In this document: positions 26,301-41,300 of the stretch, in pieces
How positions within the stretch are numbered: the stretch's first letter is position 1
How the letters are laid out: every line of letters starts with the position of its first letter
Assembly: GCA_021186555.1 (NCBI GenBank)
Contig: JAJKFL010000039.1
Location: 18,270,733 to 18,334,732 of the forward strand
Direction of reading: 5' to 3'
DNA from: Reticulitermes speratus
Lineage: Eukaryota; Arthropoda; Insecta; Blattodea; Rhinotermitidae
DNA length: 64,000 nucleotides
Program-made: the position numbers and the translations under genes
Notes under the pieces: model-generated
Databases searched by the model: none
What the model saw: the letters and a program-made list of their open reading frames with translations, nothing else
What the model was told of the DNA's origin: nothing

Positions 26301-29300
26301 TTTCCAAGAATATCAAATACAATTTCATACAGAAAAACATGCTGTTCAACAGTGCATCAAACCACATCCACACACAGTAACAAATTGCATGCAACACAAT
26401 GTTAGAGAGAGCTGTGCCACTATATACACAATTTTTGCAGGAAATGTTATTAAGAACACACATAAAATAGTCAGTATTTAACACAAAATTGGACACAGCT
26501 GTATAAGTGTGTGAATAATTTTAGTGCTTGGTGCTGAATTGTGTTGCCATTACTGGAAGGCAGGAAGATACAACTGTGTTAAACTTCATCAGTGTAAGCT
26601 ATTTCTTATGCTGCAATAGTACCTTAGTAACGTGCAGAGCATTCAACTGTTTATGACACTTTCAGGTCTATCTATGACACTCAATCATTTACAGTACAAT
26701 CACTATCAGCAAGGAAGCAGGTTACAGATTTACAAAAAAAAACCGTCCATATTATAAAATCTGTATAAATTCTAAAAGGTTCTGACGATAGTATATAACA
26801 TTGAGAACTAATTGTCTTCTAGACTTCGTCCATCATCCTGATAAAATATAAAAACACAAAACCATGACTTTTGAAAGCTGGTTCTTCTTCCGTCTTCAGG
26901 TGAAGGGAGGGGAGACACCTACTCAGATGGGTCCCTTAGACCAGTGATTGAAATTAGCTTGGTCTAAGGGATCCATTTGAGTAGGTGTCTCCCCTCCCTT
27001 CACCTGAAGACAGAAGAAGAACCAGCTTCTGAAATGTCGTGATTTTATATTTTTATATTTTATCCGGATGATGGACAATGTCCAGAAGACAATTAGTTCT
27101 CAATATAAAATTTGTCCCTAAAATTACTGTAAGTTTACTTTAACTGCAGTTTTAAAGCAGCTATTGAAAATGGGGCACATATAGTTCATAATAAATGTTG
27201 TCACCTGTTAACATTCACCTCTGGCAGCTTCCAGAGTGACTTTTCAGATACTGAACTGTAATGAGTATATTATTGTATCAAAATTTCTGCTTAAAATTTA
27301 TGTACTCATGAAACACAACACATATACCAGAGAAACATAACTTGTCACACACGTCTCCTGATGATCCATTCATGGAACCAATTTCATGGCAGTGAATATT
27401 CGTGATCTTCTGGGTTATGCCAATGTGCAGTCTGACAAGGCAGGTATGAATGATCCTCTTATAAAAATTCCATGAAGTCTACAATGACTATTCTATACTG
27501 CGTGCTGATATATTACTCTGCTCAGAAAACACGTAACTCTTTTTATACTCTAATTCTCTGTTTATAGGACTATAGATATTTTATGACCATCACATATGTA
27601 TGACTCGCTATCTCTGGTGAACCCTGAAACAGATAGGCTGTAAAACGAATACATAAGGCATTATACATGAAAATATGGAATATTATTCCCAAACAAAGGA
27701 AGGTGACCTTCAAAGTGTGTCATGGAATTGGTTGTGCAGTTCTAATGTGTCTGAATATCAGGAGGACACCAGTTTCAAGAGTTGCTGGTTAGTAGCATTA
27801 CTGGTAATGAGGACACAACTTCCATGCGATGGTGCAGTTAAGATCTTTTTGTATGTGACTCTCTCTGGTCTGCCTTGTTATTTGTTAAGTACAAGGCCAG
27901 GGGTTGTACAGTAAATGTTTAGATGGTTTTGTTAGAAATTTAAAATACTACACCAAATCTAGCCAACAAAACACACCCTATATCCCTTCATGCAAGTAAT
28001 ATCTAATCCACTGGCATCAACTGTATTTAAATAAGGAAATAGGTAACTAACTGACCATAAGTTTATAAGCTGCCTGTAGTGCTGCTCCTAGAGATGAATT
28101 TGTATCATGTGAATTGAGGAATTTTGTTGGTAACTGATTCAGCAGATCCTTCACTAACTCCCGACTTTCTGCCAAGTTTACCAACAAATTGTCAGGACAT
28201 GGCAAGAACACATCTATAATAAAACATAAGAAACAGTTTACAAGAACACAGATTTCAAGTAATCGGTACAATAACAATTCGCTGAAATATGTCAGAGATA
28301 AAACAAGAAAGCAAATATTTGCTTAAGAACTACTGTATTTTTTCAAATATCCCATGCCCTTAAAATAAGCCATCTACCTCCCTTTTTCAGATGAAAAAAA
28401 ATTATATCACTTTATCAAAATATACATTTTGAGTATAAGTGACCATAGTATGTAATATATTGAGACTTGAACACAATAATCGTTTACTTTCATTAGAGCC
28501 TTGTACTTCCCAGCATCTGGTGTCCAGCCACTGTGAGACCCTTCCTGTTCTAATACACAAAGTGTTTCGTGCAAGAAACCTCATTATACATGCACCTCCC
28601 ACCTCCAAAAATAATACTCCAGATTGATTGTGTCTTCTCTGGATTCAAGCAACAGTGCTGAAATTAAGTGTAACATGATATGCACATCAAATGTAGACCT
28701 GTTGCTAGGATTCGTACAGGAGCACAGCTGCTGGAAAAGCTGTGGTATCCATAAGTAAACAAAATTGTTCCTTTCAAAACAGTATTAACAAAACCAAAAT
28801 TTAAGTTCCTTCTATGCAATAGAAACTCTTATGCAACATTACTATACACTCACCCTTTCAATGTACTCTCTTTGCACAGTGTGCATAAAATGAACCCATA
28901 GTATGGGACTTCTGCCTGTTACATGTTTCACTCACAAACCTATGCACCAGAGCTAATTAAACCTTACTGGCCATGTGAATTTGAATTTATTTACATTCCG
29001 TAAATCCAATCACTGGTTGACACCATAGGATATGGAACAAGTCAACTAATTACATAATATCTGTACAATATGGTTTTCTAAAAGTTATTAAAATTATAAT
29101 ACAATTTAATATTATCCTGATAATTGGATGCATACAGCCAATCTAAAAAAATAAGAATTTAGTAACACCTTGGGAATACACTTTAGCTTAGAGATGACAC
29201 TAATTAGTATTTATTTACGTCGAGGTATTCATCTATGGAGTAGAAGGAGTGAGTATATAGGTAATGTTTCAATGCTATTTTAAATTGTTTACTATTCCTA

Positions 29301-32300
29301 GTTAATTTTTTAAGGCTTTGAGGGAGATTATTAAATACTTTAATGCCGAATGAGTAAACTCCTTTTTGATAGAGAGATAAATTTAATGAATGTTGGTGGA
29401 GGTTCAGTTTTTGCCTAGTATTAATGTTATGGATGTCGGAATTTAGTTTGTACATGCTTTTGTTATTTACACAAATAATAAAAGTGAAAATATGTATTGT
29501 GAGTAAAACGGTAGTATGTTTAAGTCTTTAAATAAATTTCTGCAAGAATCTCTGTTCCTTCTCCCTGTAATAATTCTTATTGCCCTTTTTTTGCATTTTG
29601 AAGATTTTAGTGCTATCCGTAGTTTCCCCAGCATATTATACCGTATGACATGGCAGAGTGAATATATGCATTGTAAACCATTTTCATTGTTTCTAGCGAC
29701 ATGTAGGGTTTAAGAGACATGAGTGCATAACATGCAGCACTTAGTGTGTGCAGTACCTGCTCAATGTGTAATTTCCAAGACAGTGTACTGTCTATATGTA
29801 ATCCAAGGAATTTTGTGTTGTACGCTTTAGATATTGTTTTATTGGCGTAGTTTACATCCAAATTAATATGGGGTCCATTTTTAGTTGTAAATTGCAAGAA
29901 ATAGGTTTTATCATAATTTAGTGAAAAACTATTGGCTTGGAACCACTTATTTAAGCATTCAAATGTGGTCATTATGTCACTTATATAATCTTTGGGATTA
30001 GAGTTGGTAACTATTATACTAGTGTCATCCGCAAAAAGGATTGGTTTAGATTTATCATTGACAGAGTTTGGTAGATCATTTATATATAAAAGAAAGAGCA
30101 AGGGACCCCAAAATGGATCCTTGTGGGACACCATGCCTTACTTTGCCCCATGTTGATGCTGCATAAAGACTAGAATTTGTGTTTTTTATTTCACCCTTTG
30201 ATACCTATCCACAAGGTATGAGTTAATCCAATTAATAGCTTTACCATTTACTCCATACCAGTTTAGTTTGAGCAGTAAGGTGTTGTGATTTATGCAATCA
30301 AACGCCTTAGCCAGGTCACAGAAGATCCCACCTGCCAGTAACTTATTATTCAGGGCACTTATAATTTTATTACTTAGTTCATAGGTAGCTCTTTCCGTTG
30401 TTAGATTTTTCCTAAATCCAAATTGTTCTTTTGCCAATATGTCGTGTTTATTTAAGTGTTCCAGTAGTCTATTATACATTGCTTTTTCAAGGATTTTTGA
30501 AAATGAAGACAGTATTGATATTGGTCTATAGTTGGAAATGTCTGTCCTATCACCTTTTTTAAATATTGGTTTTACTATAGAATATTTTAAGCGTTGAGGG
30601 AAGGTCCCTGATAATAGGGATGTATTACATATATGATTCAGAGGTGAGGTAATATAGGCAAAGCTGATTTTAAGTAATTTAGTGGATATTTCATCATATC
30701 CACATGTATTAGTAGGTTTAAGGTATTTAATGATGTTTTCAATTTCGTTAGTTGTTGAAAATGAGAGTTGTATGTTCGGGAATGGGTAGTTAAAGGCATG
30801 AGCCAGATAATGTGCTGGATTACTAATAATAGTTTTGCTATAATTCATAATATCACATATACAAGCATTATTATTAGGATTAATATTCTTACCTAGTGGG
30901 AGAATTTTTTCAGCCACTGAAAGGAAGTACAGTGAAACCTCTATCCATCGTTCCCGTTACCGTCGTTCGCCCGCATGTATCGTCTGCCTTATTTGGTCCC
31001 GAAATTAGCCCCATATAAATAACACTATTTTTTCCCCGCCTCCATTGTTCCTCGAACTGTCGTTTTCCCGCACCAATAGTTGAAAAATCACGGTCCTGAG
31101 CAACATTTTCCCGCACTGATAGTTTTTTTTTTTAATTTGAAGCGATGGTTTAGCGAGGTTTAAGGACCGGCATGGCCTAGTATACAAGAAGTTAGTCGGA
31201 GAAAGTGCGGCAGTGGACAGCGAAAGCACGGAAGCGTGGTTGGAAAGACTGCCATCTTTGTTGGAGGGCTACGAACGTGATATTTACAACGCGGATGAGA
31301 CGGGGCTCTTCTACAACGTGCTTCCTGATAGAACCTTGGCTCTCAAAGGAGAGTCTTGTCATGGAGGGAAAAACTGTAAAGACAGACTTACTGTTTTACT
31401 TTGTGTTAACAGTGATGGAACTGACTAACAAGTGCCGATTGTTATCGGAAAATCTCCGAAACCGCGATGTTTCAAGAATGTAAAAAAATTACCCACCAAG
31501 TACCACGCGAACAATAAAGCGTGGATGACCACAGACATTTTTTCTTTATTTCTGCGTTCATTAGACGCAAGTATGGGTGCACAAAACAGGAACATTCTCC
31601 TCATTGTGGACAATTGTGCCGCACATCCAAAGGATACATATACGGTACCCGGCAAATTGTACAAGTGTGCTCCAGCCCCTTGACTTAGGGGTAATAAACT
31701 GTTATAAGCAGCTTTATAGAAAACGCCTCGTGCAAACAGCTGTTTGCTTAATGGATGCAGGCAAAGATACGAAAAAGAAGATAAACGTGTTGGAAGCTTT
31801 GCACTACACTGTGGCATCCTTGCAAGAAGTAACCCAGCAGACAATCGAAAATTGTTTTCGGAAAGCTGGTTACGTGCAGGGACAATCTTCAGGCGATAGT
31901 GACGTCGTATTGACCAACGATGACGACGATTTCCGCCAAGACTGGGAAAAGTTCAGTGGCATGAACAAAGATAAATTCGAGGACTACGTCTCTGTGGATA
32001 GTCACGTGGCAACCTGTGGTGTAGAAGCAGTGCAGGAGCTGTGCGTGAGCCTCGTGACGTCCGGGAGTGTGGAGCGGGAAGAAGGAGAAGAAGAAGCTGG
32101 CGAGCTTTGCTGAGACGCATGAAGCGCTGATGGAAGTAAGATCTTTCTTTTATGCGCACAGCACGAGTGACAGTGGTCGTGAAAGTGTTCTAGGCCTTGA
32201 AAAATCGTACTTTGAATTGAGGAGGAGTAAAGTTTGCTCAAAACAAACGTCAATGAAAGATTTTCTCAGCAAGAAGTAATAATTATCATTAAATTGTTCT

Positions 32301-35300
32301 TATCTATAATTTTTAATGGTTTCCCGGTACTATCATTTCCCGTATGTATCGTTCAAATTTTCCGGTCCCCTGAAAAACGATGGATAGAGGTTTCACTGTA
32401 TTCATTAAAGACAGAAGCAATTATTTGTGGATTCTCAGTGGAATTACCTTCTACAATTATTTCTTGTATGTTCCTAATGTTATTTTTATTAATATTTTTT
32501 CCAGATACTGTTTTTACAATTTCCCAGGTGGTTTTAATTTTATTATTGGATCTTAGGATTTGGTGTTTACAATTACTTCGTTTGGCTTCCAAGATGACCT
32601 TTGACAAAATTTTACAGTATAACTTGTAGTGGCGTTTTAACTTTGGGTCATTACTGTCCCTACAGATCAGATAAAGTTCCCTTTTGTGCTTACATGAGGT
32701 TTTTATTCCTGGCGTCATCCAGGTATTTTTTGTGGTTGTTTTTTTAACTTTTTTTAAGGGGAAACTTGAGTAAAGGATGCTTAAGTAGGTATTCAGAAAG
32801 GAGTTAAATTTTGTGTCAATGTCAACATCACTGAATACAGCATCCCATGTTTCATAGCTCAGTTGTGTAATAAAGTCAGCAATTGAGTGATTGTCTATTT
32901 TTCTTATCAATAGATAATGTTGTTTCTGGAGCTTCAAATCAATGTAATGTATCTCTAATAGTTGAGCTTCATGGTCTGACAAGCCATTCGAGAGAGGTGT
33001 AAGAGTGTAAGTTTCAAATTTTATAATGTCAATGAAAATATTATCAATTGCTGATATAGAGTTATTTTGAATTCTTGTCGGAAAGTTAACAGTATTGGAA
33101 AGATTGTAAGAAAGTAACAAAGAGTCTAAACACTTTTTCCTACTATTGTCTGCAAGATAGTTAACTTTTATGTCACCACAAATAATTATTTCTGTTTTTT
33201 GGGTATACAGTATATTAAGGATGGATTCTAGTCTGTTTAAAAATTCAAAAAAATTTCCCGATGGGGCTCTATACAGGGCCAAAATACAAATATTTAGTAA
33301 TGTGGATTTTAATTTCAAAGCACAGGCTTCTATATGCCTATGAAGGCAGTACTCTTCTATATTAACATTAGTGAAATTTAGATTTTGTTGAATAAATATA
33401 CTCACTCCTCCTTTTTCAATTGTCTTCCTACTGTAATTGGCTCCTAATTTATAATTTTCTATGTGCTGGTGTTCTAATTCTAGTCCTTTCATATGATGTT
33501 CAGTGAGGCATAATATGTGCGGAAAAGCTGGATACAGAGAGCTTATTCATTCATTCCTTTTGTTTTTTAGGCCTCGTATATTCTGGTGAAATACTTTTAA
33601 TACCTCAAGATTTGATGATTTTTTTGTACTACTGGTTCCATTTATGAGTCCATTTGCTTGATTTAGATCATTGTTTGACAGGTTAGGTCTTTTGTGTCCA
33701 CTGTCTTCAGGTTAATTTTTTCTTCACTAGTTTGGTGAGAGCAATGTTCCTTCCTATTATTACTTCTTAACTCATCATTTTTAAGGGACCTGTTGGCCAC
33801 AAAAAAAAGTCTTTCCTTGTTATTGCAAGCCTTCTGTGTCTGCAAGATGTCCGGGCTTCGGTGATGATGCATAATTAATAATCGTGCATGCACACAGAGT
33901 TCAGCTGCCCAAACAATGCATTTTTTAAATTCAAATACCACTGGCAACTCCCCCCCCCCCCCCCCCAACTCAAACTACTGCCATCAGGCCCATAGTATCA
34001 GTAGACTTCAAACTTCCTAGACCTTGATAACAGAAGCTAAACAAACCAACTAAATTAACTAACTGACTTACCTACCTACCTACCCAACCACCTACCTGCC
34101 TAACTAACTGACTAACTAATTCCATGGAGGAGAATCCTTCTTCAGAAGCAAACAGTCCCTTAGCTAATCAAAAAATTCCCTGCATTTTACAGAATTCAAA
34201 AGTTCATCATCATGCTCACAACATCGTAACACTTGTCCCTATCCTGAGCCAGATAAATCCAGTCCATGCCCTTTCAACCCATTCCTTTACGATCCATTTC
34301 AATATTATCCTCCCACCTATTCTTCTCCCCATATGTGCCACATGTCCTGCACATTTTATCCTCTTTGATCTGATCAAGCTAATAACATCTGGCAAGGAGT
34401 ACAAATCATTGAGATTCTTATTATGCAAAAGTTATAATAGATAATAGAGTATACCTAAATGCAAACATACCATCAGTGTCAACAACTATCATCTGCTGAG
34501 GTTGGCTCAGTCCCTCTGCAAGATTATAAAAGTGAACACTACTATCATATGTGATAAATCCTATTTGTGTCCTGCCATCCCCAGGCAATTTATCCAGCTC
34601 TTCTAGTAAAATGTCACAGAACAGACGAAGATAACCACATTCAACTCCTAGCTGAGAAACATCCAACAGGAACAGGTATACAGCTGGTTGTGGTGGCCGG
34701 AGCTGAAATAAAATCCAAAACTGTTTACTCACTTGTAAAACCAAGACAGTGTTTCCATGTCAGCAAGTATGAAATATAGGCCTTATCTGTAAGTGAAGAA
34801 TGCATGAAAAACTAGCAAAGTGTAAAAGCCCATTTAACGTTTTCTCTTATTCAATATCCAACATCTATGGTCCTGGCTTCAATGCCTTGGTATGTACTTC
34901 CCATCCTGTAACATTTCCCTCAATTTAGTGTGCAATTCACTGTACCCTAGAGAAATCTCAAATGTGGATTTCACTGTAAATAAAAATTTGAATTCAATGA
35001 GGATATATCTCTCTGCTCATTTCTATGAGACACTTTATGTTTATGACCTCCCTGTAGTCATGTTAGTTCAATATGCCAAAACATCAGTTGTGATGTAATT
35101 TTCATAGAAGAGCATATTCATGTCTCTGTTACTAAGCTACAGAAAATGGTGCAAGAGCCATAGTTTGCTTACCCTGGTGCAGAAAGAATAAAGATCAGTG
35201 TTTTCACACACACATACACATTAATTTTCTGCAACTTCATTTCAATTAAGGTCAATCCACAGTGACAGCAACTCCACCCCTTTTCTACAGTAAGCTCCAC

Positions 35301-38300
35301 TTCTTACAACTGACCACCAGATACCTTCATGGCATTGATGGCATGGAAATATTGGCACATCCTATGTGCCAAACTTTAAAACTGGCCAAAGGATTTAGAA
35401 TTATTAGAAACATTACCCTCATATGGATCAGATAATATTACAACCTACTACTTTTTTTATTCTTTTGGCAAACAGCCTACAGAACAAAAAAGTAGCTGCA
35501 CAGACTGTGAGAAATCAGAGGCCTTACTTCAGTTGCCATGATTAAAAACACTTGACAATAATGTTTACAAATTTTCTGACGATTTTAAATACACTTTGTC
35601 AAGAACATGTCATGCAAGCACTGAATCATAATTCTGAAATAAGTAATACAACTTACCATATATTCTGATGGAGCTATAAATTCAATGGTTGAAGATTTAA
35701 TTTCTGGTCTTCTTGTAGGATCACCATATGTTTTGCTCACTGGATCATACTGAAACTCTTCTGGAACTACAAAGGTTAAAAATATATGATTGACTGTGCT
35801 ACAAAGTGTTCTCTACTCTGCTTTGTTATGACTGTGAAGGAAGTCATATAACAGATAATTTGCCCATTCAAAAGACCTTCACATTACTTGTCATATTTAC
35901 TGTCATTACCTCCACACTGACTGGTTTTACCAAGAGTGAAATGAGATGAGAACATCATAACTCTTTCAACATTATGATCAAGATAAATCACCTTCTGTCC
36001 TGGTAAGATTCGCAAAGAACAGATAGTTTATATCTTAATGAGTTACATACACTTTATCAAAAACAGTTTTTAATCCATTTTACCTAAATTTAATTTCAGA
36101 CTTAATAGGAAGTAGCAGATATAAATGACCAGTATGATCCCAAAACTGCACCAATATTAAATTTCATCAGTCTGTAAATACAAGGGTACTCCACTAACCA
36201 ATGTAAGGTGCGGACACACCTCACCCTCTATTTATACTAACCTACAAATACACATCTCTTGTGTAAACTGACAATTTTTAAACTTTACAAGGAATTTCAA
36301 TACAAAGTAACATAATCAGACCCCAAAACAACATAAACCACATAACCTGCACAAAGGGAAACAAGACATTATGCACATTCAAAATGCAGTTTAATTAACA
36401 ACATTTATAACTTTTAATGTGAAAAGTAGTACTGTCTTCAATTTAAATTCTCAATTTTCAACATTTAAGGATAAATTTAACATATTTTACAAACTTCTGC
36501 ATCATCACAGATGCACCAGGTTAATTATTACATACCGACTAACTTGCTGTTTATTTTTATGGTGATACCTGGTGGTGGCCCCTGTGGCCAAAAAATGTAT
36601 ATATAGGACTGGACAACTGTTTTGATGGAACACCCCTAATAGTTTTTAATGCACTAGAAACTGACTTGAAGTCAGTGAACTTTGTGCAAATATGACATAT
36701 GACACGTATATTTTATGATTACCTGCAACACTTACTAAACACATTTTCCTCTAAAATGAATATCTAGTGACATAACTAATCATATGTGGGCCCTTAAAAT
36801 TAATGAACATGTATGAAATGTATCCAAAATAATACCTGCACAACAGAAGTGCCAGTATCAAGTTTCATAATAACCTGGCAGTCTCAAATTATTTAAGAGA
36901 CCACTTAAATCTTAAATAAAGTGGGCCTTCCAACAACTTATTAAAATTTCCAGAAAAAAAAAAACCAGTAATGTCTCCCATACCAAGTTCCATCCAAATC
37001 AGTCCCATAGTTTGGCTGCTATCAGTTGAAGACAGATAAAATGACATGGCAAAACTAGCTGCCTTTTCAAATGCATCTAAAAATGTATCAGGATAACACA
37101 CACACACGTGTCTGCCTGGTATCTGAATTAACTCGATCATAACCTGACATAACAGTCTGCTGTTACAACACAACCATAAATACAGAGACAACAGACATAC
37201 GTTCATTGACTCTGAAGCATAAGTTGCACTTCCATCTCTTCTGATCAACAAAAAATACAAAGGGGTTGATGTATGTCCTGCACGACCGACATCGCACAAT
37301 GGTACTACACTGGATAACTGGCAAGTGCTGAAATACACAATACAATCATGTTTTTTTACAGCATGCATAATTAGAAAACAGATGTAGTAACAGTCAAAGA
37401 CATGCATAAGAACACGTCCAGCCAATCAGTCAACCACCCAATCAATAACTCATCAAAAAAACCAACAAACTAATGAGCTAAACATGTGGCATGGACAAAT
37501 ATTTAATTACAAATGATTAAAGAAATGTTTACCTAAGGATTACATTCTTGTGGAATATGATGCTGCATCATGGGGTAACTGGTTCCTGAAATTTGACGGA
37601 ACATAATGCCATCATGTTGAAGGATCACTTGGTCCTAAAATATTGAGCCTTGAAGACGAAGGCATTGTTCCTTTGAAATGCTGGGATCCAAATACCCTGT
37701 GAGTACAGCATCATATCTCAGAAGCACAGAATCCTTATCTACACTGTTGAACCTAAAAAACTCCTCACAAATTTTTACCCATCTTCACACATAATATTCT
37801 TACAGCACCAAGACACTGAAACGTCTTAAAAGCCCATGATTTTATACAAGACAGTCACTATTATTCTGACTTTTCAACTGCTAAACCTTTAACGGCCAAA
37901 AATATTTCCCACAAAATATTTCAAACGTCACTGAAATGCTGTTTACATCATTAGAACTCCTGCTTCATATTTCAAAGTTCTGGATTTGATTCCCAGTTCT
38001 TAAACCTGCTATGCTAGTTGAGATTTCACTTCTTTATTGGTTCTCCAAGCAAATGAGGCAGTAGTTAGTACTTTAATAAAATGGGTCACAATCTCTTCCA
38101 CTCAGATTCATCATTCTAACCTCCCATCTAGTGCTGTATAATCTACTCATATAATAATGAATCATAGTTAAGGCACGAGACAAACTTACTAACTCATCAA
38201 TGTTTCCTGCAAAGTGTTAGTAAGCTGCCAATCTTCAATTTCTACTGTATTACATAACACTGTTACCATAATGATGTTCACACATAAGTTTGTTTCCATT

Positions 38301-41300
38301 CAGCATAATTTATTTGTAAACTAAAATGTGACTATAGTGAAATACTTACATTTAAATCCTTAAACGGATGAACAAGAATTCCTAATGGCAATCTTGATTT
38401 CTGCAGAAGAGAATTAGTTTCTGGAATTTTTGTTAAAGTGCATCTAAATATTCTGGAACAGAAATAAACAATAAAATATAAACAGAATCAGTACTTAATT
38501 CATACAAGTAATTTAATTTTCCATATAATCTAAAACTCCTTATTTCTGTCAAACACCTTGCCAGGTTTTCAAAATAAATTCTGGGAATCAGTGTAACATT
38601 TATCAGACATGCCAAAATTTCGTTAAGCCGTATTATCACGTCCTACTGGGCATATTTTTTTTTCTCAGTGCAGTCCTTGTCAATAACTTTATAATAACCT
38701 TCAAGATCTACATCACAGTGAGCACCATCTTTCACTGTCACTGTTCATATAACCTGTTTGCCTGTATTTCTGGATGCAACATTATACACAATACAGTACT
38801 TAATTCCACCATAATTTCATTATTTTATTATTGTAGTGAATAGTTTTGACGGAATTTTTATACAGTCAACAAGCACCACGGAAATGCAGTCACTTAAAAT
38901 GTATAAACAGTTGGTTGTAGATGTACAATTTTTGGATTCTAGGCATCACTATTAAAAAGAGATACACAAGTCTTTACTTTATCATACTCATGGCCTGTGT
39001 CTAGTATATGCTTTATGAAATTTGAACTAGGATAGCTCAGTTACAGTTCCAGTATGACTGACTGGACTACACAGGAGCAGAGACATTTCGGTTCATTACC
39101 AGCTCCATACCCACTGCCCCCACCCCCCGCAGCCACCTATCTAATGGGTTTCTAGGAATCCCTGGTGCACAAGCAACCAGGGAGTGAAGCCAAGTACTTG
39201 CCTCCCAGTAGCGCCAAAGTTAAGATTTTGTGGAGCCATACCTCCATTCCCCTATATGCCTTAAATGCTGACATGAGAAAGGCCATTTTTATGACAAATG
39301 AGAAAGGGATTACTCTGAATGTTGAAAAATCATGTACTCACTACTTTAATGAACTGACAAAGGAAACAAATATGTAAAATTCAGTTCCTTTTAACTTACA
39401 AAGCCTAGCACAATAGAACAGCCACTCCAGCCATCTAAGATCACTCACAAAAAATACGTGGGTTTTTCAAATTTAAACGAGGATTTAGTTCCCTTTGGAG
39501 CACAAATCAACTTGTATGAACGTGCTTGTACTGACAAGTTATGACATGTTTAAACTTGCAACCCACACTAGTCGGGTCCCTCTCCACCTCAACCATCAGG
39601 TGCAATCAAGATGGCAGTGCAAGCAGTACCCAACAGTGTTGCGCAGCATATATTATCAAATTTTTCACAAAGGAAGGTGTCATTCCTTCTGAAATCTTTA
39701 CCAGGCTTCAAGCACAGTTTGGGGATGAATGTTTGTCACATCCAAGGGTGTTCAGTTGGGCGAAATCATTTCGAGAAGGACGAGACCGTGTTGCAAATGA
39801 ACCTCACACTCGGCGACCAAGAACTTCTGTCAATCCAGACAACGTTTTGAAAATTGGTGAAATTATTCGGGCTCATTGTCGCATAACTGTTCTTTAACTG
39901 TCACAGGAAGTAGGAATTAGTGTAGGGAGTATTGAAGAAATTCTGCACAACGAGTTGAAAGTCAGTAAAGCAAGCGCAAGGCGGGTCCCACGGCCCGTCA
40001 CTGGAGCACAGGCAAAGATGTTTAGTGGCCGTTACTCAACTTTTGCAACAATATGAGAGAGAAGGAGCCGAATTTTTGGACTCAATTGTGACCTGTGATG
40101 AGACCTGGGTCCACTACTTCACTCCTGAATCAAAAAGAGCAAGCAAGCAGTGCAAACACACCCATTCTCCACCCCCAAAAAAAGCGTAAGCAATTTTTTC
40201 CAGCAGGGAAGATCATGATGCTGAGTTCTGGGATTCGAAGGGTATCATTCACCTGGACTTTCTCACTAGTCAAAAAACCATCAATACGCAGTACTATTCA
40301 ACTCTCCTGAATGAAAAAGTGAAGTCGGCAATCCACTCAAAGCAAAGAAAAAGGCAGGATTCAGTTTGCTTCCTCCAAGACAACGTTCGTCCTCACACTG
40401 CGGCTTTAACGATGGCAACTCTACTGAAACTGAAGTGGGATGTCCTGCCTTATCTACTGTACAGTCCAGACTTAGCTCCATCTGATTATCATTTGTTTGG
40501 ACCAATGAAGAGGGTTTTAGGAGGAAAGAGATTCCGGAATAATGATGAGGTTATTGCAGCTGTGCAAAGTTGGATACACGAGCAACCGAAAACCTTCTTT
40601 GAAACTGGAATTAAGAAGCTTCCAGAACGTTGGCACAAGTGTATGGCAGTCAACAGGGACTACATTGAAAAGTAGTGTGTAAGACTTTTCCATTTTATTG
40701 TGAATAACTATTTAGAAACGAATTCTCGTTTAAATTTGAATAACCTTAGTAAAACAGAAGTCATAAAGGAATGGCAGACTGCATAATATATCATATTTAA
40801 CATCAAAAGAGAGGTGTGATACAATGCTTGCAGAATATGTTGGAAATGACATGCAAGGGAATAACTCATGTGCAGAATACAAGGTGTGATGAGTAAGTTC
40901 CAGGAATGCCACTGAAAAAGCTGTATTTAATTACAAACTGACAGTTCCTGTCACCTTGAATGTCTCCTTATGCAGCAATAAAAGCAGCAAGTGCATGTTT
41001 CCACTGCACAAAACAATGCTGGAACCCCTCTTCTGAAACTCTTCAGGAGAGTCATGGCATGATCCTAAATGTCGACAATGTCTGAAAATTTGTGGCTCTT
41101 CAAAGTTGTCTTCACTTCTGCAAATAGCCAAAAGCTGCAGAGGGGCAAAATCTGGTAAATATGGTGGATGATCTGATTTCTTCACCAATTCTTGGGCCCA
41201 TAATCACCAGTGAGTGCATAAGACCAGGCAAGTCATGATGCAAGATCCAAGCACATGGCCAAAATTCCGGTCTTTGCCAATGAACAGCCTCCTGCAGCCA

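Larger units (their letters stand above)
26801..27102. repeat. 302-bp foldback repeat in Sec24 intron 11
   Basis: Left arm 26801-26943 and right arm 26961-27102 are inverted copies around a 17-nt loop (26944-26960). They begin TTGAGAACTAATTGTCTTCT and end with its complement. Divergence is clearly higher than in the 12.6-kb palindrome. A hammerhead-like motif lies in each arm; only the right one has an intact core. The rest of intron 11 (25863-28055) shows nothing I can name. Confidence 0.9.
28986..33970 (-). mobile_element. Near-complete jockey-like LINE in Sec24 intron 10, split by a Tigger
   Basis: On the minus strand: possible ORF1 remnant (33968-33663); endonuclease from [32 protein letters not shown] and ICGDIKVNY to SAIDNIFID and [10 protein letters not shown] (33.6-32.9 kb); reverse transcriptase with [47 protein letters not shown] and FADDTS (30.8-30.0 kb); C-terminal [20 protein letters not shown] and SYGIICWGN; last frame 29455-29204. 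Frameshifts near 30183, 30110 and 29640. The 3' end GGATTTACGGAATGTAAAT matches the copy at 8 kb. A Tigger-like element occupies 30930-32398. Antisense-versus-sense: it is in sense with Sec24. The 23-nt C run at 33945-33967 marks its upstream side. Confidence 0.88.
34703..38349 (-). other. Sec24 introns 9, 8 and 7 (34703-35656; 35767-37200; 37328-38349)
   Basis: AT-rich intronic sequence without recognised mobile elements or RNA genes. Confidence 0.5.

Noticed and set aside
27358-27385. CTGATGATCCATTCATGGAACC hairpin with a hammerhead-like start
   Set aside because: A stem forms, but the GAAA core is absent.
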